Positions 12,728 through 24,993 of a stretch of DNA of 64,000 nucleotides are shown in pieces. The stretch covers positions 295,440,536 through 295,504,535 of the forward strand of contig NC_066581.1 of assembly GCF_024323335.1 (NCBI RefSeq). Direction: 5' to 3'. The notes below the pieces were generated by a model. It saw only the letters and a list, made by a program, of their open reading frames with translations, was not told the origin of the DNA and ran no database searches. The number at the start of each line of letters is the position of its first letter. Position 1 is the stretch's first letter. The DNA is from Lathyrus oleraceus. Lineage: Eukaryota; Streptophyta; Magnoliopsida; Fabales; Fabaceae. The translations under genes and the position numbers were made by a program.

Positions 12728-14175
12728 ATGGATAGACAAAGAAGGAATACAAAGAAGTATAGTTTCAGAAAACCCGACTTGAAAGAGATAAGGAATTTGA
12801 CATCCTATGTATTAGATCCCTTGGAGTTCAAGGCTCGTCATGGGAAGCTTCTATCTATTCTGGCTACTCAAGTGGACGAAGGTCTGATGAGCGTATTGGT
12901 GCAGTTCTATGATCCCTTGTACCGTTGCTTCACTTTTCCGGATTTCCAGCTTTTTATGCTTGAGGAGTATGCCTATCTTGTGGGTATACCTATCCTAGAT
13001 CAGTTGTCGTTCAGTGGCTTAGAGAGGGTTCCTACTTCTCAAGAGATTGCTGATATGTTGCATATAGATGAATCTCTGATTGGTGCTCATATGACTACCA
13101 AAGGTGGAATTCAAGGTCTCCCTTCTGAGTTCCTCATTGCTCAAGCTGCTTTGTATGGGAAAGCCATGAGTGAGGACGCCTTTGAGGCCATATTTGTACT
13201 TCTCATCTATGGGCTAGTGTTATTTCCCAACATCGACAAATTTGTGGATGTGAACGCTATTAGGATTTTCTCTAATCTTAATCCCGTTCCTACTCTGTTG
13301 GACGACACTTATTTCTCTTTACATATGAGGAATTCAAAGGGTGGTGGTACCATTGTGTGCTGTTTGCCTCTGTTGTACAAGTGGTTTATTTCGCACTTGC
13401 CACAGACGGTCGCCTTCAAGGAGAACAAAGGATGTCTACGGTGGTCCACGAGGATTATGTCTCTCACTAATGATGATATCTTTTGGTACAACCGTGTATA
13501 TGATGGTGTGCAGATTATTGACTCTTGTGGTGAATTCTCCAATATGCCTCTTCTTGGTACATGTGGTGGGATTAACTACAACCCCATTTTAGCACGTCGT
13601 CAGCTTGGGTTCCCCCTACAGGATAAACCTAATAACATTTTGTTAGAGGGTGTATTCTTTCAGGAGGGTAAAGATCCCCAAGGCTTGAAGGGCAGGATGG
13701 TCCGCGCTTGGCGCAAGATCCATAGGAAGGGAAGGAAAGAGCTTGGTCCGAAGAACTGTATTGCTTTGGAACCCTATACCTCGTGGGTTAGGAGGAGAGC
13801 TTCCGAGTACCTTATGCCTTATGAGTATCCAAGACCTACACATTTGGTAGTGGCTAGGCCTTCCACCCTCCCTGACCAAGGAGTAGAGGAGTTGAGAGAC
13901 GAAGACCGTTCGCGTGCTTGGATCCGTGAACGAGAAGAGCTACTTCAGCAGCTTAGAGATAAGGATGCTTTGATAGAGTTTCTTAGCATCGGATTATCGA
14001 TGAGCCTGATGATTTGGTGACTTCTCTTCTTCCTCAGTCTACCAAGTTCTGGAAGAGGAAGTACGATCGACTCGCCAAAGAGAAGGCGGATATGGAGGCA
14101 GCCTATGAGAGAGAAGTGAAGAGGCTTCGTGCAACTTATCTTCCGGTCTCCAGAGATTTAGACGATTGTTTCTAG
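12728..14175 (+). pseudogene. ORF1: Ogre ORF1 (upstream of gag), frameshifted
   Basis: Ogre elements carry an extra ORF of unknown role before gag; it resembles the plant mobile domain (aminotransferase-like) family of transposon-derived proteins. The ATG at 12728 (MDRQRRNTKKYS) fits better than the non-ATG extension upstream. The globular part has the segment FYDPLYRCFTFPDFQLFMLE (about residues 60-79), and a charged C-terminal part rich in Arg and Glu follows. The reading frame stops at 14020 after a probable one-base deletion near 13985-14000; the tail (KFWKRKYDRLAKEKADMEAA and more) continues in another frame to TAG at 14173-14175 and looks coiled-coil. Function is unknown. Confidence 0.8.
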
Positions 14176-14505
14176 GGTTCCATAGGATGTTCATTTTCCT
14201 TCTCTCTTGTATTGTATTTGGTTACCAAGACTGTACTTCTTTGGTGTAAAACAATATTTTCCAGATATTATTGATATGAGATTTCCATATGTGTCTAAAT
14301 AATTAATATTTTCAATATTTGCAAATAGGACTCTAAAGTTCCTCTGACTAAAGAATAAATCATATGCACAAGCATTACATGCATCATGTCCATAAGCAGG
14401 TTTTGCTCCAGGCCTCTTGTTCAATGGTCTAACTCTGTGTTCTTCATTTATTTTGAAGACAAGCTGACTCACCGGCACTACACCAGAGCCAACACTTCAA
14501 GACTG
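14176..14505 (+). other. ORF1-gag spacer
   Basis: A 330-base AT-rich spacer. An in-frame ATG at 14386 extends the gag frame upstream, but the part before 14506 has no Gag character. No other feature seen. Confidence 0.55.
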
Positions 14506-17500
14506 ATGGATCACTTAGAGCAAGAGAACAGAGAGCTGAAAGAGGAAGTGGCCAGATTGACTGCCCTGATGGAGTCTTTCATGGCCGCCCAAAGCCAGTC
14601 TACTCCAACACCTTCAACTCCTCCCCAGAGGACAGTCATCTATGAGATTTTCTCTTCGACAGTGCCTGCTGCCAGTGCCCACTTCGCGCCAACTGCTATG
14701 CCAGCCGGGTTTCCCTGGGGGATGCCCGCAAACTTTATTCCTGAGGGTCTAGCCCCAACGTTTGCTTCTCTGCCGGCATCTAGCCCGGTCCTCGCCGTTC
14801 CACCTCCGGTCGTGCATACTATACCAAGAGTAGACGACGCCATCTACCATTCTGAGCCGTCTGAGGGCCCAAAGATATATGAAAAGATGGATGCTATGAA
14901 TGATCAGTTTCTTGAGCTCCGCAAGGAACTCAAAACTCTCAGAGGAAATGACCTCTTTGGCAAGTCTGCTATTGAACTCTGTCTAGTTCCAAATGTCAAA
15001 ATCTATGTAAACTTCAAAGTACCTGACTTTGAAAAGTATAAGGGAAATACTTGCCCTCTTAGCCACTTTGTTATGTGTGCGAGGAAGATGTCGACTAAGA
15101 CCGACAACGATCAGCTCCTCATTCATTATTTCCAGGATAGCTTGTCCAGTGCTGCCCTGAGATGGTATATGGGCTTGGACAGCGCGAACATCCGATCCTT
15201 CAATGATCTTGGCGAAGCTTTCGTCAAGCAATACAAGTATAACATGGATATGGCTCCCGATAGGGATCAATTGAGAGCCATGTCCCTGAAGGACAAGGAA
15301 ACTTTCAAAGAGTACGCCCAGAGGTGGCGAGAACTAGCTGCACAGATTGTGCCTCCGCTGGAAGAAAAAGAAATGACCAAGATCTTCCTGAAGACCTTGA
15401 GCTCATTTTATTATGAGCGGATGATTGCCAGCGCTCCTTTTGATTTCACCAAGATGGTGAACATGGGGATGCGGCTGGAGGAAGGATTCAGGGAAGGGCG
15501 CCTGACCAGAGAAGAAGGCTCTTCTGCCAAATGATATGGGGCGTTTGGAAAGAAGAAAGACGGTGAGGCACATGTTGTGACCTCTCATGTCAAACCCAGA
15601 AGACCCTCTGTGAGGAGGACGACCGTGCGTCCCGCCGGTAATCAGCATCAGATGGCTCTCATAGCACCTGTTTTCAGAGAAAACCAGCACTATCAACATA
15701 ATAATAACCAACAATAGCAACAACAACAACACCGTCTTCAATAGCAGGCCTACCAGCCTCGAAACAATAATCAGACCAGTACCAGCTATGAGAGGAAAAG
15801 GGTTACTTTTGATCCTATTCCCATGACCTACGCAGAGCTATATCCCTCTTTGATAGAGAGGAAACTGATCACTCCACGCGACCCACCGGCTATACCTACC
15901 AACCCTCAGTGGTGGTATAAGCCCGAGCTACATTGTGTTTATCATTTCGGTGCCCTCGGACATGACGTGGAAAACTGTTACCCGTTGAAGACCAAGGTTC
16001 AAGACCTTGTAAGAAGTGGTATCTTGTGTTTCGAGGATGTAGGTCCCAACGTTAAGAAGAACCCATTGTCAGAGCATGGGAAATCTACTGTCAACATGGT
16101 CCAGGGCTGCCCTGGTAAATATAAGGTCAAATATGTCAGCCATATTCGACAATCATTGGTCGAGACGCACAGACTGTTGTATGAATACAATCACTATGAG
16201 CATGACCATGACAGATGCCGTGTCTGCACTGTCAATCTGAGGGGATGTCGCCAAGTCCGTAAAGACATCCAAGAAATGCTGGACGAAGGTGTAATTGAGA
16301 TAATTCAGAATCATGATGGAGATGATGAAGTCAATGTGATATCACCAGTGTTTCGGATCCCAGAGCCTGTTGTCATCCGATATGATGGCAGCAAACAGAA
16401 GGCTTCTCCCTCTTTGATAATTAAACTAGCTGGCCCTGTGCCATTTTCTTCTGATAAGGCTGTCCCCTATCGTTACAATGCTGTGGCATTGGAAGATGGG
16501 AAGGAGGTGCCCCTTCTCTCTACCTCTGTCGTTAATATCGCTGATGTCAGCGGCCTGACTCGTAGTGGTCGTGTTTTCTCGGCTCCACCGAAACCCCAGG
16601 CTGACATCAGAAGGGCTGATGTTGCTGATTGTGTTGTGCGTCCGGTTGGAAATACTGCTGTTTCTCCGAATTCGGCACTTGTTGCTAATAAACCTGCCAC
16701 CGCTGTAAGAACTCCTGTCTCTGTTGGCCAGAATGGCACAATGAAAGAAGACTGTGATGAGATGCTGAGGCTCATCAAGAGGAGTGAATACAACGTCGTA
16801 GATCAGCTCCTACAAACACATTTAAAGATATCAGTGTTATCTTTGTTGATGAATTTAGAACCACGCCGTGAAGCTCTGCAGAAGGTGTTGGATGTGGCGT
16901 ATGTAGACCATGATGTCACAATAGAATAATTTGATAATATTGTTGCAAACATTACCGCTTGTAACAATCTGAGTTTTTGTGATGCTGATCTCCCTGAGGA
17001 GGGAAGAGACCACAATTTGGCACTTCACATCTCAATGAATTGTAAAGATGATGCCATGTGTAATGTGCTGGTAGACACTGGATCATCATTGAATGTGTTG
17101 CCAAAATCCACTTTGGCTAGATTCTCAAATCAGGGGCCTCCCACGAGGCAGAGTAAAGTGGTGGTAAAAGCTTTTGATGGATCCCGCAAAATGGTGATTG
17201 GTGAGGTTGAACTCCCAGTCAAGATTGAACCAAGTGATTTCCAGATCACTTTTCAGGTCATGGATATCCACCCATCATATAGTTGTCTGTTGGGCAGACC
17301 ATGGATTCATGAGGTAGGCGCCGTGACATCCACTCTACACCAGAAATTGAAATTTGTCAAGAATAAAAAGCTGGTGGTGGTAAGGGGAGAGAAGGCTCTC
17401 CTGGTTATCCATCTGTTTTCCTTTTCTTATATAGACGCTGAGGATGAAGTTGGAATGCTGTTCCAAGCTTTATCTATTGCTGAGCCTATTAAGAAAGGAA

Positions 17501-17804
17501 CTTCTTCATTTGCGTTCTACAATGATGCTAAGTTGTCCATTGAGCATGGCACAAATACTGGTTTGGGATAAATGATCAAGATAGAAGACAATAAATCCCG
17601 GGCTGGCATAGGGTATTCTTCTGGCACTTTCAACAAGCGTGGGCTATTTCATAGTGCTGGGTTCATCCACACGGTTGAAGACGAGGAAGCTGTTGCTATT
17701 GTGGAAGAGGATGCAGAGGAGGATTCTGGCAACTTTGTCATCCCTGGAGGGGTCTGCAATAATTGGGTCGTTGTTGATGTTCCAACAGTTGTTCATAAGT
17801 CAAC
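14506..17804 (+). pseudogene. gag-pro: Ogre gag-pro, exon 1 of ORF2, five in-frame stops
   Basis: Gag would form the particle and bind RNA; PR would cut the polyprotein. Start chosen at 14506 (MDHLEQENRELKEEVARL), a coiled-coil-like N-terminus; a Pro-rich linker follows, then a Retrotrans_gag-like domain (about 14980-15480; FKVPDFEKYKG, LRWYMGLD). A zinc-knuckle-like motif C-x2-H-x4-GH-x4-C lies near 15932-15975 with His at the second Cys. The protease has DTGSS at 17074-17088 and a later LLGRPW motif. One frame runs throughout but is broken by TGA 15532, TAG 15715, TAG 15742, TAA 16927 and TAA 17569. Several fit C-to-T change of CGA, CAG or CAA. The frame joins RT only if 17805-18070 is spliced. 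Confidence 0.88.
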
Positions 17805-18070
17805 GTAATGTTCACCTTTTGTTAAAAAACCCTTCTCCCATGCCAAAGGGAGGAGTGATGACATTGTTGGCTCATAAATACAATGATATTCATTCAATAA
17901 TTACATGTTAAATGTTTGTTTTTCCAAATTATTTTCACTTTTTGCTTTTTGCATGAAATTGGTGATCACCATAAAACCCTAAAAATAGAATAAAATCAAT
18001 CTTTTCATCTGCATAATGATTTGCCTTGTTTGAATTCTAAAATCTCTTTATATCCAAAATCATTATGCAG
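17805..18070 (+). other. Ogre intron between protease and RT
   Basis: Boundaries CAAC|GTAATG at 17805 and TTATGCAG|GTTG after 18070. Removing these 266 bases joins the protease frame to the RT frame without a shift: the codon split at 17803-17804 is completed by 18071. The intron has a stop just after the donor site (17806-17808) and its length is not a multiple of three, so unspliced RNA would yield only Gag-Pro. Known Ogre elements have a spliced intron here; the exact sites are my inference. Confidence 0.75.
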
Positions 18071-21000
18071 GTTGATCAAACCCATTGAACATAATGATCC
18101 AACACCATCTCCCAACTTTGAGTTCCCTGTATTTGAGGCCGAAGAAGACGATGTTGAAGAGATTCATGTCGAGATTACCCGTCTACTTGAGCACGAAGAG
18201 AAGATCATTCAACCACATCTTGAGAATCTGAAAACAGTCAACTTGGGGTCTGAGGATTGTGTTCGTGAGGTAAAGATTGGGGCACTCCTGGAAGAGCCTG
18301 TTAAGAAGGGGTTGATTGAGTTGCTACGAGAATACGTCGATGTCTTTGCCTGGTCATATGAAGACATGCCTGGTCGAGATACTGATATCGTGCAACATTT
18401 CCTGCCTTTGAAGCCTGAGTGTGTGCCTGTGAAGCAGAAGCTCAGAAGAACTCATCCAAAGATATGGCAGTGAAGATTAAAGAGGAAGTTCAGAAGCAAA
18501 TTGATGCAGGGTTTCTGGTGACTTCTACATACCCTCAATGGGTGGCCAATATTGTGCCCGTGCCTAAGAAAGATGGAAAAGTCCGAATGTGTGTGGACTA
18601 TCGAGACTTGAATAAAGCTAGTCCAAAAGATGATTTTCCTCTACCACATATTGATATGTTGGTAGATAATACAGCTAAATTCAATGTCTTCTCATTTATG
18701 GATGGATTTTCCGGATATAATCAAATCAAAATGGAAACCGAAGATATGGAGAAGACAACATTCATCACACCTTGGGGAACATTCTGTTATCGAGTGATGC
18801 CCTTCGGTTTGAAGAACGCCGGAGCCACGTATCAACGAGCTATGACTACCTTGTTTCATGATATGATGCACAAGGAGATCGAGGTGTATGTTGATGATAT
18901 GATTGCGAAGTCAAGAACGGAAGTTGAACATGTTGAGCACTTGTTGAGGCTTTTTCAGCGTTTGAGGAAGTATAAACTTCGTCTGAATCCTAACAAGTGT
19001 ATATTTGGAGTCTGTTCTGGAAAGTTATTGGGCTTTATTTTCAGCGAGAGAGGTATTGAAGTTGATCCTGCCAAGGTCAAAGCAATACAAGAGATGCCTG
19101 CCCCCAAAACTGAGAAGCAAGTCCGAGGGTTTCTTGGCCGCTTGAATTATATTTCCAGATTTATATCCCACATGACTGCCACATGTGCGCCGATATTCAA
19201 GCTCTTCCAGAAAGATCAGCGTCATGATTGGACCGAGGATTGCGAAAAAGCCTTTGACAATATCAAAGAGTATCTGTCCGAGCCTCCGATTCTGTCTCCG
19301 CCTGTGGAAGGGAGACCCTTAATTATGTATCTGACAGTTCTTGAAGACTCAATGGGTTGTGTGCTTGGTCAGCAAGATGAATAAGGGAAGAAAGAATATG
19401 CTATCTACTACCTGAGTAAGAAGTTCACTTATTGTGAGTCTTGATACTCAATGCTTGAGAAGACATGTTGTGCTTTGGCTTGGGCCGCTAAGCGCTTACG
19501 CCAGTACATGTTGAATCATACAACTTGGTTGATATCCAAAATGGATCCAATCAAGTATATCTTTGAGAAGCCTTCTTTAACTGGGAGGATTTCCCGTTGG
19601 CAGATGTTGTTATTTGAGCATGACATTGAGTATCAAGCTCAGAAGGCTATTAAAGGTAGTATCTTGGCTGATCACTTGGCACATCAGCCAATTGAGGATT
19701 ATCAGTCAGTTCAGTATGACTTCCTAGATGAGGAGATTTTGTATTTGAAAATGAAAGATTGCGATGAGCCTACGCTCGATGAAGGGCCAGAGCCTGGTTC
19801 CCGATGGGGCATGGTGTTTGATGGCGTTGTAAATCAATATGGAAATGGCATTGGGGAAGTGATTATTACTCCTCAGGGCACAGATTTTCCTTTTACAGCA
19901 TGGCTAAATTTCAAATGCACGAATAATATGGCAGAATATGAGGCATGTATTATGGGGTTGGAAGAATGTATTGATCTTAGGATCAATCATCTTGATGTGT
20001 ATGGCGATTCGGCCCTTGTTGTTAACCAAATTAAGGGTGAATGGGAGACGAATCAGCCTGGCCTCATCCCATATAGAGACTATGCGAGGAGGATTTCAAC
20101 GTTCTTTACTGAGGTTGACTTCCATCATATTCCTCGAGATGAGAATCGGATGGCAGATGCACTTGCTACACTTGCTTCGATGATCATGGTGAGACTTTGG
20201 AATGAGGTTCCCAATATCACTGTGATGCGCTTGGATAGACCAGCTCATGTATTTGCAATAGAAGAAGTGAAGGATGATAAGCCATGGTATTATGACATCA
20301 AGTGTTTTCTCCAAAGTCAGATTTACCCGCCTGGGGCATCTGTGAAAGATAAGAAGACTTTAAGGAGATTATCTGGCAGTTTCTACCTAAATGGCGATGT
20401 GCTTTACAAGAGGAATTTTGACATGGTTCTGCTCAGATGCATGGATAGACACGAAGCATACCTGTTGATGTCTGAAGTCCATGAGGGTTCATTTGGTACT
20501 CATTCCAATGGACATGCCATGACAAGGAAGATGTTGAGAGCATGCTACTATTGGCTGACAATGAAGTCTGACTGCTGCAAATACATGAAGAAATGCCACA
20601 AGTGTCAGATTTATGCGCACAAGATTCATATTCCCCCGACACTTCTGAATGTGATTTCATCACCATGGCCTTTCTCCATGTGGGGAATTGACATGATTGG
20701 CATGATAGAGCCGAAAACGTCCAACGGTCACAGATTTATTCTCGTAACAATTGATTACTTCACCAAGTGGGTTGAAGCGGCATCGTATGCAAATGTGACC
20801 AGGCAGGTGGTTGTGAAGTTTATCAAGAATCAACTCATATGCCGTTATGGTGTGCCAGACAAGATCATTACTGATAATGGATCTAACTTGAACAATAAGA
20901 TGATGAAAGAGCTGTGTAGCGAGTTCAAGATAGCACATCATAATTCTTCTCCTTATAGACCCAAGATGAATGGGGTTGTTGAAGCTGCTAATAAGAATAT

Positions 21001-21532
21001 TAAGAAGATTATCCAGAAGATGGTTGTTACGTACAAAGATTGGCATGAGATGCTGCCATTTGCTTTGCATGGTTATCGTACATCTGTCCGCACTTCAACA
21101 GGGGCAATCCCTTTCTCTCTTGTATATGGCATGGAAGTTGTGCTCCGAGTAGAGGTGGATATCCCATCAATGAGAGTTTTGATGGAAGCCAAGTTGACTG
21201 AGGCTGAATGGGTTCAGAGTCGTTATGACCAGTTGAACTTGATTGAAGAGAAGAGATTGATTGCCATGTGTCATGGTCAGTTATATCAGCAAAGGATGAA
21301 GAAAGCCTTTGATATGAAGGTCAAGCCTCGTGTGTTTCGAGAAGGTGACCTTGTGCTCAAGAGAGTCTTGTCTTTCGCGCCCAGTTCCAGGGGCAAGTGG
21401 ACTCCAAACTATGAAGGTCCATATGTTGTTAAGAGAGCCTTTTCAGGCGGTGCTTTGATACTTAAAACTATGGATGGGGAGGATTTCACTCGTCCTGTGA
21501 ATTCATATGCAGTCAAGAAATACTTTGCCTAA
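18071..21532 (+). pseudogene. pol: Ogre RT-RNase H-aRNH-integrase, exon 2 of ORF2
   Basis: Copies element RNA to DNA and integrates it. RT spans about 18480-19080 with YVDD at 18887-18898. The first RNase H (about 19310-19560) is degenerate. A second, archaeal-type RNase H follows at about 19800-20190 (FDGVVNQYGNGIG, CTNNMAEYEA), typical of Tat/Ogre. Integrase has an HHCC zinc module (about 20480-20610), a core with Asp near 20688 (IDMIG), Asp near 20874 (TDNGSN) and Glu near 20978, and a C-terminal domain to TAA at 21530. Defects: a one-base deletion near 18453-18465 moves the frame, and TAA 19382 and TGA 19442 interrupt it. All catalytic integrase residues are kept. Confidence 0.9.
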
Positions 21533-21551
21533 AAGAAAAACAGAATAGCTC

Positions 21552-21706
21552 GCTAAGTTGAAAACCCTAAAGGGTGGCTTAGGCAAAAAATGAGCGTCTC
21601 GGTGGATTGAAAACCCGAAAGGGCGATCCAGGCAAAAGTTAGAGACATAAAAAATGAATATATACATCCCGCTAGATTGAGTACCTCACCCTGGGGCAAT
21701 CTAGGC
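21552..21706 (+). other. Three tandem hairpins with covarying stems after pol
   Basis: Each unit has an outer stem, a conserved inner CCC/GGG stem and an 'aggcaaaa' tail. Outer stems: CTAAG 21553-21557 with CTTAG 21578-21582; TGGAT 21603-21607 with ATCCA 21626-21630; CTAGATT 21672-21678 with AATCTAG 21698-21704. The outer stems differ in sequence but each pairs perfectly. Unit 2 has a GAAA tetraloop on the inner stem. The first unit starts 20 bases after the pol stop. This looks like a structured RNA element in the 3' UTR; role unknown. Confidence 0.65.
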
Positions 21707-24700
21707 AAAAATTAGGGATTTGGCAAGTAACTGCATGCTGACAAGACTTTGTTCTATAACTGTCATCTGTCAAAGATTCTCGCTCAGTCATCGTCAACTA
21801 AAAGCTTCAAATACATTGGATTCAGAGTTGGTGGAGAAATGGTCATTATGTCCAATGTAGCCCTTTTCCAATATATATCATCAATTTCAAATTTGTAAAG
21901 ATCTATGGAGTCTTGCCATTTGCAGACTACTATTCTATCAAATAAATTTGAGCCTTTATCCAATTCTTTGAATTCTTATTTGTTTCTGTTCAACAAATAT
22001 TTTGCAGGTTTTAATTGATAAATATCATTGTTTTTAAAAAATAAAATTTTCATAAATTGTTTTTAAACAAAGTGAACATTCACAATGACATAAAAGATAA
22101 TTGGGACATCTTCAGTGCTCTCCCAAGGATAGTATGATCTCCGAAAGGGTAAGACATTTGTTCATACCCCTTGCATACTTGTATCCTCTTCATTATGTTT
22201 CAGGTTGTCTCCTCCGCGAGCGCAGAAGAAAATTAAGCCCCACCAAATCCCCAGAGAGTCTGGAGTTTGGTCTCAGTTTTCTAGCTCCCCAATTGAGGCT
22301 GGATCTAAGATTGTGTTATCAATTATATGGTTGTCATCCCTTGTGTGGATTGACCTAAAATCCCTTATAAATTAATGATTTGACATGTTATCTTTTCGAA
22401 GAAGTTGGTATTCCCTCACTTTAAGTTGGAAATCTCCTCGCCAGAGTGAGCAGGAAATTCCCAGCATGAGAGGAGTTCTCATCAAGTTTGGTTTGTAGCT
22501 TTTCCCCTGTGGACTTGTCTACTTTGATCTCCAGCAGATTTTCTCCTCGATCATCCTCAGCAGGGTTGATCCCACTTTTACTCCTCAGTACGATCGTCAA
22601 CAGTATTTCCCCAGTGGAGTTGTCTGCTCAGAGCCTGTTTGTTATTTTCCTCCTAAGTAGAGCGGGTGTTGAAAATGTTTATTTTCTATCCCCAACGGAG
22701 TGGTGTTTCTTTTCTCCTCGACAGAGATGATCTATCCAGCAGTGCAAGGGAATGTGTTAGTTTTGAAACTTTTTGATCGGTGGTTGTTCCCCACAGAGTT
22801 TCATCCTTCTCCTGGATAATGTCCCTAGTAGAATTGCTTCTACGACGGATCGTATCCATGTTCAGTTCCCTAGCCAAGACTTTGCCTGATTTCAGATTGG
22901 CGTTGGAATTTCTGAGGAAGATGTGTTGATTCCTTCCCAGCGGATTGATTGGTTTTCCTTCCCCTGCAGAGATCTTTGTTTCCTGGTATCTTTTGCCCCC
23001 ATCAGATTAGATGTTCTCCAGAGGGCCTGGCTTTTTCTTTTGAGATGTAGTACCGGATGTTTGTTCATTGATTCCTGGACCTGGTTGTGTTAGATATGTC
23101 TGTTTGTCATCATTAATAATACATAAACCATGCATATACATGCATAATCTTAACATTCAAATATTCATGTTGCATTCCTTTGCCATATATCTTTGTTTGT
23201 TATCTCCTGCTATTCGGTGATACATATTTCCCCAAAGCAGATGTTTGTGTCTGATCTCTCCATATAGAGTTAGCCCCCTAGGCAGAAAGTGCCTACCCTT
23301 TCTTCCATATTCCCCCACTGAGTTATGTCCTCGTGGATGACTGTTATTTCAGTTTCCTCCCAAAACATGTGTTGGGATGGAATTTCTCCCCTGAGTTATA
23401 TCCTCATTGGGTTGAGTCTTGATTCATTGTGTTTCTCTAGTTTGTTCCTAGATTCACTCCTCTTGTTACTTCCCCTGCACTTCCCCGTAGTTCAGATGAA
23501 TGATTGCTCAACAACCAATAATTGTCCATCTTTTCCCCGACGGAGTCTGTGGCCTTCTACCCAGTAACCGGCAGTTGTAAGTCCTAAGTATGTGGTTTTC
23601 TACCCTCATATCGGTAGTTGTAAACCCCATTTTATCGCCTTACAGAGTTAAACTTGTTTTGTTCATCCTAACCAATGATGGTTACTCTCTTCAGTGGTTT
23701 TCTACCCAGTATCCGGTAGATGTAATCCCCTCTTTGCCGATTATCTTTATCCAATATTCGGTATCGGTTTTCCTTCACTTTTTGAGTATATCTCCCAGTA
23801 ACCGGTGATATGCCTCTTGGATGATTGCTCTGATAAAGTAATTTATCCCCTGCGAGTCACCTTTCGTTTACCCTTGTTTGGTAATGATTGTTTCTCCCCT
23901 TGATTGGTCATCATTTTTATACCCGATTTTCGGTATCCCGATGTCCTTTCTCTCCGGTTCATTTATCCTTTATTAACCCAGTAACCGGTTGTAGATAATC
24001 TTCCATTTGAGTATGTTATCTATGTTCCGACGGTAATAGATAATATATCTCATGCGCTCTTCAGTCGAAGTCTTTTTCTTCCCCAGTCGAGTAAGATTCG
24101 TATTTCCTTATGGAATCGGATGCCCATCCTGTAATTGAGTTTGCTTTTTCAGCCCTCCTTTCGGATGATGAGTGTTTTGGAAATATTCCCCAATTCACGC
24201 CTGGTTGGTCACCTATTATATGCCCAGTAACCGGTATCCCTGGTGTTCCTTCCTTTCTGCTCCCTATTATGACTTTTTGTCCCCTGTGGAGTCAGATTTT
24301 CCTAAGTCGAAATATACCTTTTTAGGTTTTCCTCAGATTTTTGGATGATTGATATCTCGCATCCTTATACCGGTCTTAGATATTCATTCTCCCCGAGCAG
24401 GTGGTTCTCTCGCCCTTATACCGGTGTTTTGATCACATGTCTCTTTGAGCCTATTACCCAGTAACCGGTAATACCTCATTTTTGCTGTTCCCTCAGCTGA
24501 GTCCTGTTTGGACATTCCCCATCGAAGTCCCTTGGTGGATTTTCTCATCCTGAGTCCGGATTTTCATCTAAAGTATCCTTTGTGGATAATTTTGCTATAT
24601 TGGCATATTCCCCAATACATGCATCTCTGCGTCAGCTCGATTCTTTCCATCGATTTTATTTTCATGGAATCCCTTCGTGTCTCTCAGCGTGTTTTAAGTC

Positions 24701-24980
24701 GTGACCTACTCACGCATTTTATTCCTTTTTATTCCCCAGTAAGGTCCCTAGAGTCTCTGTCCCATTTATGAGTGTATTACTCCTATGGATTTACAATTTC
24801 TTTTGATTTCTTTTATTCTTTATGGACATATATCCCCACAAAGTATTACCTTTTGCATACATACATTCGCATCATGAGGTCTCTTAGGGACCAAAATTCG
24901 TCTCTTTGTTATTATTTAAGCCCATTCCACCTCGTCGAGACGAAGATTTTAACCTTCATATCTCCGGCTAGAATGAGCTT
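21707..24980 (+). other. Ogre-2 3' UTR with dispersed short repeats
   Basis: Over 3 kb without a credible gene. Two degenerate motif families fill it. About ten copies of TCCCC-N2-5-GAGT occur between 22600 and 24300 (for example 22608, 22689, 22788, 23534, 24080). At least five copies of CCAGTAACCGG (near 23566, 23784, 23978, 24222, 24469) and looser ATACCGGT/TATCCGGT variants lie between 23560 and 24470. Ogre 3' UTRs are known to be hypervariable and to seed satellite repeats. Pyrimidine-rich throughout. Confidence 0.75.
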
Positions 24981-24993
24981 AAATAGGGGCATC
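24981..24993 (+). promoter_or_regulatory. Ogre-2 polypurine tract
   Basis: aaataggggcatc abuts the TG of the 3' LTR. Position and purine run fit the plus-strand primer of Ty3/gypsy elements; the tract is short and the last three bases are not all purine. Confidence 0.6.
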
